NCBI GenBank assembly: GCA_004293935.1
Contig: RDZH01000013.1
Coordinates: forward strand, 1 to 64,000
Direction of reading: 5' to 3'
DNA length: 64,000 bases
Origin: Alphaproteobacteria bacterium
Lineage (GTDB): Bacteria; Pseudomonadota; Alphaproteobacteria; Rickettsiales; UBA998
In this document: piece after piece, positions 1 through 9,544 of the stretch
How the letters are laid out: each line of letters opens with the position of its first letter
Numbering within the stretch: the first letter of the stretch is position 1
Notes under the pieces: model-generated
Databases searched by the model: none
Told to the model about the DNA's origin: nothing
What the model saw: the letters and a program-made list of their open reading frames with translations, nothing else
Program-made: the position numbers and the translations under genes

Positions 1-74
1 GAATGTGGGAATTAGCTCGCCTCTAATGGCACTATAAACCACGACTCCGCACATCTATACGCAGAAAAATGTAA

Positions 75-344
75 TTATCGCCGTTGATAGAGCTGCCCCC
101 GTATGAAACGGGCGAGCGCGTAGTGCGTTAAGGCAGCAAGCCCAAAGCCAGTATAGCGAAATTTATGTGTTAATAAAAAAGCACTTAACACAAAAAATAG
201 CCAAACACCTATCTTGCCCATCCCCACCATAGAGGGGGCAGCATCGTGAGAAAATAGCAGGAATGCATGTGCAATCAATACAATCAAACAGGCAAGCCCA
301 CGTAGTCCATGTGCAGCATTCCATAGGGGAATTGGTGTGTTCAT
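75..344 (-). pseudogene. Acyltransferase-3 family N-terminal fragment
   Basis: The 89 residues match the start of membrane-bound acyltransferase-3 proteins, which O-acylate sugars or lipids. A conserved GLRGLA stretch opens the first hydrophobic helix (about residues 13-32), followed by a second helix with GKIGVWLFFVLSAFLLT (about 42-60). Family members have about 350 residues, and this frame stops right after LARFIR. The remaining 74 bases to the window edge contain stops in all three minus frames and show no recognisable continuation. It lies 15 bp behind flhB on the same strand and has no clear ribosome binding site. I read it as a decayed or truncated gene; a sequencing frameshift is the alternative. 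Confidence 0.5.
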
Positions 345-359
345 TCTAAGCGCGCTCTA

Positions 360-1442
360 TTATTTTTTCAATTTCTTGCCTTTCAAGCGGAAGACATAGC
401 CAATGATTTTTGCCACGGCTTGATAATGCTCCATCGGGATTTCTTTATCAATTTCGGCATGGTCATAGAGGGCGCGGGCAAGGGGTGGATTGCGGTATAA
501 AAGAATCTTATGCTCGTCTGCAATTTTACGAATGCGTGCCGCCACCTTATCCACACCTTTGGCAACCACGACAGGGGCAGACATGGTGCTAGGATCATAG
601 CGCAGCGCGATAGCATAATGCGTTGGGTTGGTGATGATGACATCCGCTTTGGGGACATTCGCAAGCATGTTTTTTCGCACACGCTCCATACGAATCTGGC
701 GGAGTTTGGATTTAACGTGCGGATCACCCTCTTGTTGACGATATTCATCTTTGACTTCTTGCTTGGTCATGCGGAGGTTTTTTAGATATTCAAAGCGTTG
801 ATAGAAATAATCGAGTAGGGCAATGACAATCGTGACTAGTGCAATGGCAACAGAAATACGGATGGACATGCGATAGAGCAGATCCATCATCGCATTCATA
901 TCATAAGAAGCGAGTGCTGCAATACGCGGAAGATGCGCTTCTACGGACGCATAAGCCACCCACCCCACCACGGTGATTTTCACGATCCCTTTGATCAGTT
1001 CGATCACGGAGCGCAGAGAAAACATCCGCTTTAATCCTTTAAGGGGGGATATTTTCTCAAATTTAGGGGTGATCCGTTCGCTCGAGACGTTAAAACGTGT
1101 TTGCATGAATCCCGCAGCAAGCGCAGCAATAGTGGTGAGGGCAAGGGGAATCAACAATAATAAGCCCATTTCATAAAGTATATGGCGTATGGCAAGCCAT
1201 GTGCCGCCATTTCCTTGGGTGAAATCTTCAGGGCGTGCGATGAACGGCGTGAATTTAATCATAAATTGGGGCATGATGTACGGGAACACACCCATAATGA
1301 TGGCGCATAATGATCCAAGAATCATCATATTATTCACTTCGCGTGAGAAGATGATTTGCCCCTTTTCACGGGCATCATCAAGCCTTTTCTGGGAAGGTTC
1401 TTCCGTCTTTTGGGAATCATCCTGTGCGTCATCACCTGCCAT
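360..1442 (-). CDS. flhB: Flagellar export apparatus protein FlhB
   Basis: FlhB is the inner-membrane switch protein of the flagellar type III export gate; it changes substrate specificity from rod/hook to filament proteins. The 360 residues have the family length. A charged N-terminus with EKTEEPSQKRLDDAREKGQ is followed by four hydrophobic helices and a soluble C-terminal domain. The autocleavage motif NPTH (in IITNPTHYAIAL) sits near residue 273. The ATG has a GAGGGA ribosome site inside the end of fliR, 4 bp away, so the two are probably translated together. It closes the visible flagellar operon. Confidence 0.97.
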   Translation of the reverse strand: MAGDDAQDDSQKTEEPSQKRLDDAREKGQIIFSREVNNMMILGSLCAIIMGVFPYIMPQFMIKFTPFIARPEDFTQGNGGTWLAIRHILYEMGLLLLIPLALTTIAALAAGFMQTRFNVSSERITPKFEKISPLKGLKRMFSLRSVIELIKGIVKITVVGWVAYASVEAHLPRIAALASYDMNAMMDLLYRMSIRISVAIALVTIVIALLDYFYQRFEYLKNLRMTKQEVKDEYRQQEGDPHVKSKLRQIRMERVRKNMLANVPKADVIITNPTHYAIALRYDPSTMSAPVVVAKGVDKVAARIRKIADEHKILLYRNPPLARALYDHAEIDKEIPMEHYQAVAKIIGYVFRLKGKKLKK

Positions 1443-1446
1443 AGAA

Positions 1447-2223
1447 TCAGAGTCCCTCCATCCATTCGCTGTAGGTAGTCGAGAATACCTCCACCCACTC
1501 CGTGAGAATACCCACGGTGGTGATCATCAGAATAAAGAAGCTGATATAGAGCTGTAATGGCATAATCACAAAGAATACTTGCATATTCGGCATGATGCGG
1601 GATAATGCCCCCGCTGCAAGATAGAGCAATAGACCCGATACGATGCTAGGCGCAGCAAGCTGAATGCCAATACGAAATACCAACGCCACCGTATCCACCA
1701 TATAGGATGCCATGTCCTCAAGAGGTGGGTTATTCGTGGGGAGTAATATAGAATAGCTATCCGCAACGCCACGTAGCAACATATGATGCAGATCAAAAGC
1801 AAAAATGAGCATCAGCGCAAAGAGGCTGAAGAAGTTACCAATGATAGAGCCTTGCGTCACTTGGCTTGAATCAAACTGTGTGGCAAGCGCAAGGCTGGAT
1901 TGATAGGAAATGATCATCCCCGTCACGTGCATGATTGCAAGCAGCATACGAGCGAGCATCCCTAACATTAATCCGATGAGAATCTCGCTTAGTAATAATA
2001 CCACCAGACTTCCGGGGCTGGTAGGCACAGAGGGCAGATGTGGCTCTAACAGCGGTGCCATCACCAGTGAAATCGCCAACGCGATGAGGATACGCGCCCG
2101 TGGATAGACATAGGATTCACCAAAGCCCGGAAGCAACATAATGGCTGCACCAAAACGGGCAAAAATGAGCAACACCGCAAAGATATTCTGGATAAGATAG
2201 CCTTCAAGCACATTGATGGTCAT
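1447..2223 (-). CDS. fliR: Flagellar export gate protein FliR
   Basis: FliR is a core integral-membrane subunit of the flagellar type III export gate, assembled with FliP and FliQ. The protein is mostly hydrophobic, with about six helices. The ILIGLMLGMLARMLLAIMHVTG region followed by GSIIGNFFSLFALMLIF is typical of FliR. I prefer the ATG at 2223 (258 residues) because AGGA precedes it at good spacing; an in-frame ATG at 2253 would add ten residues but lacks a ribosome site. It follows fliQ by about 50 bp and precedes flhB, the standard alphaproteobacterial order. fliP is not in the window. Confidence 0.95.
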   Translation of the reverse strand: MTINVLEGYLIQNIFAVLLIFARFGAAIMLLPGFGESYVYPRARILIALAISLVMAPLLEPHLPSVPTSPGSLVVLLLSEILIGLMLGMLARMLLAIMHVTGMIISYQSSLALATQFDSSQVTQGSIIGNFFSLFALMLIFAFDLHHMLLRGVADSYSILLPTNNPPLEDMASYMVDTVALVFRIGIQLAAPSIVSGLLLYLAAGALSRIMPNMQVFFVIMPLQLYISFFILMITTVGILTEWVEVFSTTYSEWMEGL

Positions 2224-2272
2224 ATGCGATGCATCCTGTGCCAGTGCGGGCATGATGAGGGACGTTCACGCA

Positions 2273-2566
2273 TTATTCGGCCTCAGATATATCATCTTCA
2301 CTTTGGGGCGTGGACATGCGATCCATCAAATCAAGATAAAAATCGCCAAGCGTTTCCCCCATAAATGGTAAGGTAATCAACATTGTGATGAAAATTGCCA
2401 AGATTTTCGGCACAAAGGTGAGCGTCATTTCTTGAATTTGGGTGAGTGCCTGAAATAAAGCAACAATCAAACCCACAATGAGCGATGCCAACATGACGGG
2501 CGCAGATATGATCAGCAACACATAAATGGCATCACGCCCAATATCTAATACTTCCGCACCGTTCAT
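2273..2566 (-). CDS. fliQ: Flagellar export gate protein FliQ
   Basis: This small gate subunit of the flagellar type III export apparatus has two long hydrophobic helices (about residues 16-40 and 50-75). Between them is the conserved FQALTQIQEMTLTFVPK stretch that identifies FliQ. The open frame extends upstream to 2614. I chose the ATG at 2566 because it gives 97 residues, close to the usual 88-90, and has an AGAGGTG ribosome site directly before it. The C-terminus has an acidic tail (SEDDISEAE) slightly longer than most relatives. Confidence 0.95.
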   Translation of the reverse strand: MNGAEVLDIGRDAIYVLLIISAPVMLASLIVGLIVALFQALTQIQEMTLTFVPKILAIFITMLITLPFMGETLGDFYLDLMDRMSTPQSEDDISEAE

Positions 2567-2646
2567 TGCACACCTCTCATGATACTGATACCGCGATAGC
2601 CTACACCAACTCACGCCAGCACGCTAGGAGTTCATGCAAAAAATCA

Positions 2647-2976
2647 TTAGATTGGCATTTTTAGAATATCTTGGTAGGCATTGATGATACGATCACGTAC
2701 CGCAACCACGGTGCGCAGTGTCAAATCTGCATTATTCACCGCCGTTACCAATTCATGCATTTCTGATTGATTAGCAAGAGCTTTCGCGCTGGTGCTTTCA
2801 CCCGTATAGCCAGCGCCACGGGCTTTATCCAACGCATGACCTACTAAATCCTCAAAGGATGGCTTGAATGAAGGTGTCGCTTGCGATTCGCTGGGCGTGC
2901 CGCCTTGGTTTTGGATTTTTGATGCATTTTGATAGGCATTGCTTGCCTGAGAAAAAACAGAATTGACAGTACTCAT
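2647..2976 (-). CDS. fliE: Flagellar hook-basal body protein FliE
   Basis: FliE is the junction protein between the MS ring and the proximal rod, and one of the first substrates of the flagellar export gate. The 109 residues have a low-complexity Ser/Gln-rich N-terminus. The conserved C-terminal half holds FEDLVGHALDKARGA, then LANQSEMHELVTAVNNADLTLRTVVAVRDRIINAYQDILKMPI, whose last helix is the family signature. It sits between flgC and fliQ on the same strand with short gaps, so it is part of the same transcript. Confidence 0.95.
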   Translation of the reverse strand: MSTVNSVFSQASNAYQNASKIQNQGGTPSESQATPSFKPSFEDLVGHALDKARGAGYTGESTSAKALANQSEMHELVTAVNNADLTLRTVVAVRDRIINAYQDILKMPI

Positions 2977-2991
2977 AATCTAGGTTTCCTT

Positions 2992-3402
2992 TTAGCGTAA
3001 GAGATCAACGGTGCGCATCAACATAGATTTTGATACTTCGACCATATTCAGATTGGCTTCATAAGCGCGACGTGCTTCTTTCATATCCACCATTTCAATC
3101 ACAGGATTGACATTAGGCATCAACACATAGCCATCATTATCCGAAGCGGGATGCCCCGGATCAAACTTACGAGGGAAGGGGGTTTTATCAACGCCATATT
3201 TATTCACCTCCACCATATCTGCATCCATATCACGATCAAGATGATTCTTGAACGATAAGACTTTGCGCGCATAAGGACGACTTCCGGGAAGTTCGCCCGT
3301 GGTATCGACATTCGCCATATTTTGCGCCACAACACGCAAGCGATCACTTTGGGCTTTCATGCCTGATGCAGCGATATACATTGAATTTACGAGATCAACC
3401 AT
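2992..3402 (-). CDS. flgC: Flagellar basal-body rod protein FlgC
   Basis: FlgC is a proximal rod subunit of the flagellar axle. The N-terminal rod signature SMYIAASGMKAQSDRLRVVAQNMANVDTTG (residues about 7-36) and the C-terminal helix ARRAYEANLNMVEVSKSMLMRTVDLLR are both present, and the 136-residue length fits the family. It lies 16 bp upstream of fliE and 59 bp downstream of flgB in the same operon. Confidence 0.96.
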   Translation of the reverse strand: MVDLVNSMYIAASGMKAQSDRLRVVAQNMANVDTTGELPGSRPYARKVLSFKNHLDRDMDADMVEVNKYGVDKTPFPRKFDPGHPASDNDGYVLMPNVNPVIEMVDMKEARRAYEANLNMVEVSKSMLMRTVDLLR

Positions 3403-3461
3403 AAAGAACCTCCATAGAAAGATGATGATGCCATCAATGACAAGAAAAAGTTAAAAAACTT

Positions 3462-3869
3462 CTAATGATTATCCCCAAGTGCCGTTTTGAACATAGAGCT
3501 GGTCTTGCTGTACAAATTGGTCACAGTGGCATATTCAAGTTTGTTGTGCGCCACCATCGCCATTTGTTCTTCCAAGGTGGAAGAATTTTCCACAGGCGTG
3601 GTTTCATAGGTTTTGCGCTGTACTTCAGTGCGGAAATTTTGCGTACTTCGGATGCCTTCCATGCTCGCTCCACCTGTGGAAGCACGCATTTTTAAGCGAC
3701 GTGATTCCGCCATTGCCAAACGATTGAAATCAAGGTCATGAAGCTGTTTGGCTTTATAACCCGGCGTATCAATGTTCGCAATATTTTGCGCCAACACATC
3801 TTGTTTTTCCGAAAGATAGGCCATCTTCGTGGCCATCATGTTCATAAGTTTGATTGATGAATAATCCAT
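3462..3869 (-). CDS. flgB: Flagellar basal-body rod protein FlgB
   Basis: FlgB is a proximal rod subunit, with the rod motif KQDVLAQNIANIDTPGYKAK near residues 22-41. The open frame reaches 3920, inside nadC. The internal ATG at 3869 gives 134 residues, the usual length, and begins just before the conserved first helix, so I take it as the start. The ribosome site is weak. It is the first gene of the visible flagellar run. The 20-bp gap to nadC leaves little room for a separate promoter, which may therefore lie inside nadC. Confidence 0.93.
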   Translation of the reverse strand: MDYSSIKLMNMMATKMAYLSEKQDVLAQNIANIDTPGYKAKQLHDLDFNRLAMAESRRLKMRASTGGASMEGIRSTQNFRTEVQRKTYETTPVENSSTLEEQMAMVAHNKLEYATVTNLYSKTSSMFKTALGDNH

Positions 3870-3889
3870 AGCATCAAGTATAATGCAAG

Positions 3890-4774
3890 TTATGTGCCAA
3901 TCTTGGGTGCGCCTGTCCAATCTAGCCCAATATCCACCGCCATCACAGAATGGGTGAGTGCGCCCATCGAGATGAAATCCACGCCTGTAGCAGCATAATC
4001 GCGCAAATTCTCATAGCGTATCCCGCCTGAGACCTCCAAGGGAACGCGCTTTTGTACCCAAGCTACAGCGGCACGCACATCCATAAGGCTCATATTATCC
4101 AGCATGATAACATCTGCACCCGCGTCTAATGCTTCGCGTACCTGATCCAAATGATCGCATTCTACTTCAATTTTTGTTAGGGCGGGTACGTGCGTGCGTG
4201 CGCGCATCAATGCCTCACGGATACCACCTGCAATGGCAATATGATTATCTTTGATCATCACGCCATCGTCTAAGCACAGACGATGATTGCGTGCGCCACC
4301 GCAGCGCACCGCATATTTGGCAAGATGGCGATAGAGTGGCAAAGTTTTACGTGAATCCAGCAAAGTGACACCCGTACCAGCAAGAAGCTGAACGCATCGT
4401 TGCGCGTGGGTTGCAATGCCGCTAAGATAGGAAACTATATTCAGTGCGGTGCGCTCTGCCCCCAAGATGCTGCGAGCATTGCCCGATATACGCACAAGTG
4501 ACGTACCTGCATCATAGCTGTGTGCATCCTGTGCTAATAGCTCAATCTGTAGGGTGCTATCATGCAGGGCAAATATTTCCGCTGCAATGCTTATGCCCGC
4601 CAGTGTGCATGTATGGCGTGTGACCATGGTGCAGATAGCGTGCGCATCAGAGGGGATGAAAATGTTTGACGTGCAATCACCCCGACCTATATCTTCCTCT
4701 AAGCCCGAACGAATAATATGATGGATGTTCGCACGCTGCGGGAGTAAATCAGGAACAAGCATCGATGGATGCAT
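3890..4774 (-). CDS. nadC: Nicotinate-nucleotide pyrophosphorylase (quinolinate phosphoribosyltransferase)
   Basis: NadC converts quinolinate and PRPP to nicotinate mononucleotide in de novo NAD synthesis. The 294 residues carry the family landmarks: EEDIGRGDCTS near residue 26, the ERTALNIVSYLSGIAT helix, DSRKTLPLYRHLAKYAVRCGGARNHR (substrate-binding Arg, His and Lys), KDNHIAIAGG, IEVEC, DVIMLDNM and the C-terminal LEVSGGI with SMGALTHS. It starts 2 bp after the queF stop, so the two are probably cotranscribed. nadA and nadB are not visible. Confidence 0.95.
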   Translation of the reverse strand: MHPSMLVPDLLPQRANIHHIIRSGLEEDIGRGDCTSNIFIPSDAHAICTMVTRHTCTLAGISIAAEIFALHDSTLQIELLAQDAHSYDAGTSLVRISGNARSILGAERTALNIVSYLSGIATHAQRCVQLLAGTGVTLLDSRKTLPLYRHLAKYAVRCGGARNHRLCLDDGVMIKDNHIAIAGGIREALMRARTHVPALTKIEVECDHLDQVREALDAGADVIMLDNMSLMDVRAAVAWVQKRVPLEVSGGIRYENLRDYAATGVDFISMGALTHSVMAVDIGLDWTGAPKIGT

Positions 4775-4776
4775 AA

Positions 4777-5235
4777 TTAGCCCCGACCGCGATACATCGG
4801 CACATCCAACGGCGCGACCCAGACATCCGCAGGTTGCTTACCTACTTGAAAAAACACATCAATGGGAATACCGCCCCGAGGATACCAATAACCAGCAATG
4901 CGCAACCACATAGGTTGAATGGCCTCAGCAACGCGCTTGCCAATATCCACCGTACATGCCTCATGGAATGCACCGTGATTGCGAAAAGAACCAAGAAATA
5001 ATTTGAGGGATTTGCTTTCTACGATAAACTCACGTGGCACATAATCGATCACGATATGCGCAAAATCAGGCTGCCCTGTGAGTGGGCATAGTGAGGTGAA
5101 TTCAGGGCAGGTAAAGCGAATGGCGTAATCAACATTCATGTGTGGATTACGCACTTTTTCCAACACCGCTTCTTCAGGAGATGCGGGAAGTGCAGTATTT
5201 TTGCCAAGCTGTGTAAGAGAATTATAATCGGTCAT
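4777..5235 (-). CDS. queF: NADPH-dependent 7-cyano-7-deazaguanine reductase QueF
   Basis: QueF reduces preQ0 to preQ1 in queuosine tRNA-modification synthesis. The unimodular, about 150-residue form is recognised by [16 protein letters not shown], whose Cys (residue 50 from the chosen start) attacks the nitrile, and by [20 protein letters not shown], the QueF motif that binds NADPH. I prefer the ATG at 5235 because GGGGGA precedes it; an ATG at 5250 would add five residues. The gene lies between rpsO and nadC; the other queuosine genes are absent here. Confidence 0.95.
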   Translation of the reverse strand: MTDYNSLTQLGKNTALPASPEEAVLEKVRNPHMNVDYAIRFTCPEFTSLCPLTGQPDFAHIVIDYVPREFIVESKSLKLFLGSFRNHGAFHEACTVDIGKRVAEAIQPMWLRIAGYWYPRGGIPIDVFFQVGKQPADVWVAPLDVPMYRGRG

Positions 5236-5243
5236 AAAACTGT

Positions 5244-5273
5244 CCCCCATTCCATAATATCACGAAATGGGGG
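5244..5273 (-). terminator. Hairpin between rpsO and queF
   Basis: CCCCCATT (5244-5251) and AATGGGGG (5266-5273) are perfectly complementary around a 14-base loop. The run of T after it on the minus strand is poor (ACAGTTTTATG). One arm overlaps the queF ribosome site, so the hairpin could either end part of the rpsO transcript or modulate queF translation. Confidence 0.45.
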
Positions 5274-5281
5274 AGAATCCT

Positions 5282-5551
5282 TTACTTACGAATACCTAAA
5301 CGCTCAATCACTTTCTTATAACGTGTGTGATCGGTGCGGTTCAAATAATCCAACAAGCGACGACGTTGTCCTACCAAAATCAACAATCCACGGCGCGAAT
5401 GAAAATCATGCGTGTGGGTTCTGAAATGTTGAGTTAGGTTGGTAATGCGCTCACTCAAAATGGCTATTTGCACTTCAGGCGAACCTGTATCGCCTTCTTT
5501 TGTTGCGAACTCTTTAATTAATGCGCTTTTGCGCTCAGACGTAATCGACAT
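5282..5551 (-). CDS. rpsO: 30S ribosomal protein S15
   Basis: S15 is a primary 16S rRNA-binding protein of the small subunit platform. The 89-residue length is exact for the family. The conserved [36 protein letters not shown] and [13 protein letters not shown] motifs are all present in order. It lies 9 bp downstream of truB at the end of the rimP-nusA-infB operon, its usual place. Confidence 0.98.
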   Translation of the reverse strand: MSITSERKSALIKEFATKEGDTGSPEVQIAILSERITNLTQHFRTHTHDFHSRRGLLILVGQRRRLLDYLNRTDHTRYKKVIERLGIRK

Positions 5552-5560
5552 CGTAACCTC

Positions 5561-6547
5561 CTAATGGTTTAAGTTAAACTGACGCAAGGGAAACACCACA
5601 CGATCTTCTCGGAGTACGAGTGCAATCAACCTACCTGCATGATAGGCTTGATAAAGCTCGTGTCCGTCTTCTTGAATATAACCCGCATGGCGCGCAAAGG
5701 CACTTGGCGGGACAAAACAAGAATTGCCGTGACGTAGGCGTTGTGCTTGCGTAGCATCGAGTGTAACCGCCGGGATGTCGTCTAGCGCACACTCAATAGG
5801 TTCAAGCCACGCATCTATCGATGCGTACACATCGCTTATAGCATAATTAGGTAAATCGTCCAGTGAAATCGCATGATCCACGTGAAATCTTCCTACTTTT
5901 GTGCGTCGTAACGCACTGACATGCCCGCATGAGCCAAGCATCGCGGCAAGATCCCGTGCAAGAGATCGAACATATGTGCCTTTGCCACATTCGACTTCCA
6001 AGACGACTTCATCAGCATTGAGGCGTTCTATGAGGGAACAACGCGCAATATAGACGCTGCGCGGTTGCAACACCACATGCTCGCCTGCGCGTGCCAAATC
6101 ATACGCACGTTCCCCAGCTATTTTGATCGCGCTATAGACAGGTGGCACTTGTGAAATCGTACCCTCAAAGTGCGGTAATACTGCTGCAATCGCGGCATCA
6201 TCAGGGCGCACATCGCTATGGTTCATGGGCGCGCCTTCGCGATCATCGGTGGTGGTTTGCGTGCCGAAGCACACCGTGAAGCGATAGATTTTCATTGAAT
6301 CCATCATATATTGTACTGTTTTTGTCGCTTCACCGAGTGCTAAGGGTAAAACTCCCGTCGCTAAGGGGTCTAATGTGCCTGCATGTCCAATTTTTTCAGG
6401 CGCAAGAAGATGTTTGACTGCACCCACCGCTTGCGTTGAGGTCATATCCAAGGGTTTGTCGAGATTGATCCAGCCATTAATTTTATGCTTGGGGCGTTTG
6501 ATTTGTGGGCTACGAGGCGCACGCGCATTAGGGGAAGGGGCATTCAT
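5561..6547 (-). CDS. truB: tRNA pseudouridine-55 synthase TruB
   Basis: TruB makes pseudouridine 55 in the T loop of tRNAs. The catalytic Asp lies in HAGTLDPLATGVLPL (Asp about residue 60), with GWINLDKP before it and GKGTYVRSLARDLA later. The 328 residues end with a C-terminal extension that looks PUA-like. The start overlaps the rbfA stop by 4 bp (ATGA), indicating coupled translation. The first about 24 residues are a basic, Pro-rich extension before the conserved core. Confidence 0.96.
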   Translation of the reverse strand: MNAPSPNARAPRSPQIKRPKHKINGWINLDKPLDMTSTQAVGAVKHLLAPEKIGHAGTLDPLATGVLPLALGEATKTVQYMMDSMKIYRFTVCFGTQTTTDDREGAPMNHSDVRPDDAAIAAVLPHFEGTISQVPPVYSAIKIAGERAYDLARAGEHVVLQPRSVYIARCSLIERLNADEVVLEVECGKGTYVRSLARDLAAMLGSCGHVSALRRTKVGRFHVDHAISLDDLPNYAISDVYASIDAWLEPIECALDDIPAVTLDATQAQRLRHGNSCFVPPSAFARHAGYIQEDGHELYQAYHAGRLIALVLREDRVVFPLRQFNLNH

Positions 6548-6936
6548 GAGGTGGTATCATTCTCAATGGGTTGAATCGCTGCTTGATGCAAAAGATCGTG
6601 GATTTTCTTCGCTTCATCAAAAGAATGATCGGCGCGAAAACGTATATGTGGTAGAAATTTCAGATGCAAGCGTTGTGATAATAAATGACGAATGGCACGG
6701 CTATAATGTTTGTTGAGTTGGGGCAAGAGCGTATCGAGCTTGTTGCTCCCAAGCGTTGCGATGTAGGCCGTAGCAATTTTGAGATCAGGACTCATACGCA
6801 CTTCAGATACGGTAATGCTTACGCCATCCATATCCAGAGCATGTATTTCGCCACGCATGAAAATATCAGCTAAGGCATGGCGCACTTCCTCGCCCACCTT
6901 GAGCATTCGCGGTGAAGGGGCTTGCGATTGCGACAT
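6544..6936 (-). CDS. rbfA: 30S ribosome-binding factor A
   Basis: RbfA is a KH-like cold-shock and maturation factor that binds the 30S subunit near the 5' end of 16S rRNA. The 130 residues include VGEEVRHALADIF, VSITVSEVRMSPDLKIATAYIATLG and the C-terminal LRFRADHSFDEAKKIHDLL-type segment (here HIRFRADHSFDEAKKI). It sits between infB (5 bp away) and truB (4-bp overlap), the standard alphaproteobacterial order. Confidence 0.96.
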   Translation of the reverse strand: MSQSQAPSPRMLKVGEEVRHALADIFMRGEIHALDMDGVSITVSEVRMSPDLKIATAYIATLGSNKLDTLLPQLNKHYSRAIRHLLSQRLHLKFLPHIRFRADHSFDEAKKIHDLLHQAAIQPIENDTTS

Positions 6937-6941
6937 GAATC

Positions 6942-9488
6942 TTACCCTTCCACGCGGCGTGCTATTTCTTTGATTTCATAGGCTTCGATCATATCACCAA
7001 CCTTGATGTCATCATAATTTTCAAATGCCATACCGCACTCATAGCCCTGACGCACTTCACGCATTTCATCTTTGAAACGCTTGAGTGTTTTTAGCTTGCC
7101 TTCATGAATCACCACATTATCGCGCAATAGACGTACACCTGCGCCACGGCGTACTTCGCCATCAGTCACATAGCATCCCGCTACTTTACCCACTTTCGTG
7201 ATAACAAAGACATCGCGTATTTCAGCATAGCCGATCATTTCTTCACGACGTTCAGGTGAGAGCAAGCCAGACAAGGCATCACGCACATCATCCACCAAAT
7301 CATAGATGACGGAATAATAACGAATATCAATGCGTTCACGCTCGGCTAAGGCTTTCGCGCCACCGACTGCACGGACGTTGAAACCAATAATGATCGCACC
7401 CGTTGCATAGGCAAGCGACACATCCGACTCATTGACTGCACCTACTGCCGAATGGACGATTTTGACCTTCACTTCATTGCTAACAAATTTCTGTAAGCTG
7501 CCAATAATCGCTTCCACCGAACCTTGCACATCACCTTTCACAATGACATTGAGTTCTTTAATCTGCCCTGCACCCGCTTCAGAGAAAAGCTGATCCAGCG
7601 TTTTCGCTGTGGCAATCGTATGACGATCACGCTCTCTTTTAGCGCGATATTCGGTGATGTCGCGGGCTGTCTTTTCACTTTCGACGACGGCAAATACGTC
7701 ACCTGCCATGGGGGGTTCTGCTAAGCCTAACACCTCAATAGGTTGTGACGGGGTGGCCGTGACAAGACGCAATCCTTTATCATCGGAAAGGGCGCGTACC
7801 TTACCCCAACTTGAACCTGCCACGATAATATCACCAATATTGAGCGTGCCTTTCTGCACCAACAAGGTCGTGGTTGTACCACGTGTTTTGTCAATCTGCG
7901 CTTCAATGACAACACCTGCGGCATTGCGGTTCGGATTCGCCTTAAGCTCCATAATCTCTGCTTGAACGAGAATGGTTTCGATGAGGGTTTCCAGACCAAT
8001 TTTTGTCTTGGCAGATACTTCAACCATGGGGACTTGACCGCCAAAATCTTCCGCGACGATTTCATACTGCAATAATTCATTTTTGACGCGTGCAGGATCA
8101 GCGGATGGTTTATCCATTTTGTTGATTGCCACAATAATCGGTACATCAGCAGCGCGGGCGTGGTTGATCGCTTCTTGCGTTTGTGTCATGACACCATCAT
8201 CAGCGGCAACGACAAGCACCACAATATCCGTTGATTTTGCCCCACGTGAACGCATGGCGGTGAATGCCTCATGGCCCGGTGTATCAAGGAAGGTAACTTT
8301 TTGACCATGCGCTTCAACTTGATAGGCACCAATATGTTGAGTAATGCCCCCTGATTCACCTGCGGCAACGCTCGTTTGGCGCAACGCATCGAGAAGGGAG
8401 GTTTTTCCGTGATCCACGTGTCCCATAATGGTAACAACAGGAGGACGGGCGCGCAATAGTTCTGGAGCATCATGATCTTCGATGAGGATATTTTCCACAT
8501 CAGCATCGGTCACGCGCTTGGCTTTATGCCCTAATTCTTCTACGACAATCTCAGCGGTATCGGCATCAATGGATTGCGAAGCACTGGCAATCACACCCAT
8601 TTTCATCAAGCTCTTGATCACATCGGTGACACGCTCTGACATACGATTGGCTAAATCCTGCACGGTAATATGTTCAGGAAGTGTGACTTCACGATAGACT
8701 TTATCTTTCGTACCACCCATATCCGCTTCACGACGTGCTTTTTCACGTTGACGCTTAATAGAGGCAAGAGAGCGCATCCGCTCTCCTTGATAATCCAAGG
8801 CATCGGAAACCGACATTTTTCCCGAAAAGCGACGATTATCTTCCGTGCCTTTCAGTTTCATTTTCTTTTTTGCTGCGGCATCGGCATCATCATTTGCCGT
8901 GGCAACGCGTCCGTTGTTTTTCGCTACTGCATCACGGTTCGGCGTGGCATCGGCTGCTTTGGCAGGACGTTTTGGCGTTTCCGCAGGGCGGGCAGTCGGC
9001 GTGGTAGCGATCGGGTTGATTTTTTTCGATTGCACAGGGCGAACGATAGGCTCTCCCACGGGAGCTGCTGGTGCAGCAACAGGTTCTTCCACTACAGGAG
9101 CAACAACAGGTGCTACCGCCTCATAGGATTCTTCTTGTTTGCGCCGTTCTTCTTCGGGGCTACGCAACTCGGTCGCTGCTTTTTCTATCTGGCGTTTATC
9201 GCGCACAGCAAAATCATTCAAATCGACTTTGAACGGAGCATTGCCAAAAGGGGATGTGTTGCCCGTTTCTTTTTTTGTTGTACCTGCATCACCTGCCCCT
9301 TCTTCGCCGGGCTTACGAGAGAATGTGCGTGTTTTGCGCACTTCTACTGTCACCTGCTTGGAACGTCCATGTGTAAAATTTTGCGTCACCTTCCCGCTCT
9401 CCACCGTTTTTGTGAGTGAGAGTTTGTTCGGTTTTGCCATGGTGAGCGTTGGTTTTGCTGCACCTTTATCGTCGTTCTGATCCGCCAT
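6942..9488 (-). CDS. infB: Translation initiation factor IF-2
   Basis: IF-2 is the GTPase that delivers initiator tRNA to the 30S subunit. The N-terminal third (about residues 1-260) is a low-complexity Ala/Lys/Glu-rich extension typical of the bacterial protein. An IF2-N domain ([20 protein letters not shown]) follows. The G domain has the P loop GHVDHGKT (about 353-360), DTPGHEAF and NKMDK. C-terminal beta barrels end with [18 protein letters not shown]. At 848 residues it is full length, and it is transcribed with ylxR, nusA and rimP upstream. Confidence 0.98.
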   Translation of the reverse strand: MADQNDDKGAAKPTLTMAKPNKLSLTKTVESGKVTQNFTHGRSKQVTVEVRKTRTFSRKPGEEGAGDAGTTKKETGNTSPFGNAPFKVDLNDFAVRDKRQIEKAATELRSPEEERRKQEESYEAVAPVVAPVVEEPVAAPAAPVGEPIVRPVQSKKINPIATTPTARPAETPKRPAKAADATPNRDAVAKNNGRVATANDDADAAAKKKMKLKGTEDNRRFSGKMSVSDALDYQGERMRSLASIKRQREKARREADMGGTKDKVYREVTLPEHITVQDLANRMSERVTDVIKSLMKMGVIASASQSIDADTAEIVVEELGHKAKRVTDADVENILIEDHDAPELLRARPPVVTIMGHVDHGKTSLLDALRQTSVAAGESGGITQHIGAYQVEAHGQKVTFLDTPGHEAFTAMRSRGAKSTDIVVLVVAADDGVMTQTQEAINHARAADVPIIVAINKMDKPSADPARVKNELLQYEIVAEDFGGQVPMVEVSAKTKIGLETLIETILVQAEIMELKANPNRNAAGVVIEAQIDKTRGTTTTLLVQKGTLNIGDIIVAGSSWGKVRALSDDKGLRLVTATPSQPIEVLGLAEPPMAGDVFAVVESEKTARDITEYRAKRERDRHTIATAKTLDQLFSEAGAGQIKELNVIVKGDVQGSVEAIIGSLQKFVSNEVKVKIVHSAVGAVNESDVSLAYATGAIIIGFNVRAVGGAKALAERERIDIRYYSVIYDLVDDVRDALSGLLSPERREEMIGYAEIRDVFVITKVGKVAGCYVTDGEVRRGAGVRLLRDNVVIHEGKLKTLKRFKDEMREVRQGYECGMAFENYDDIKVGDMIEAYEIKEIARRVEG

Positions 9489-9544
9489 GATTTCTTGTCT
9501 TTAATCCCGTTACATCGATGCGTATATTCTATACGCTCTATAGC

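Noticed and set aside
8670-9419. A 249-codon open frame antisense to the infB N-terminal extension
   Set aside because: It is Phe/Arg/Cys-rich with no domain and exists because the low-complexity infB region lacks stops on the opposite strand.
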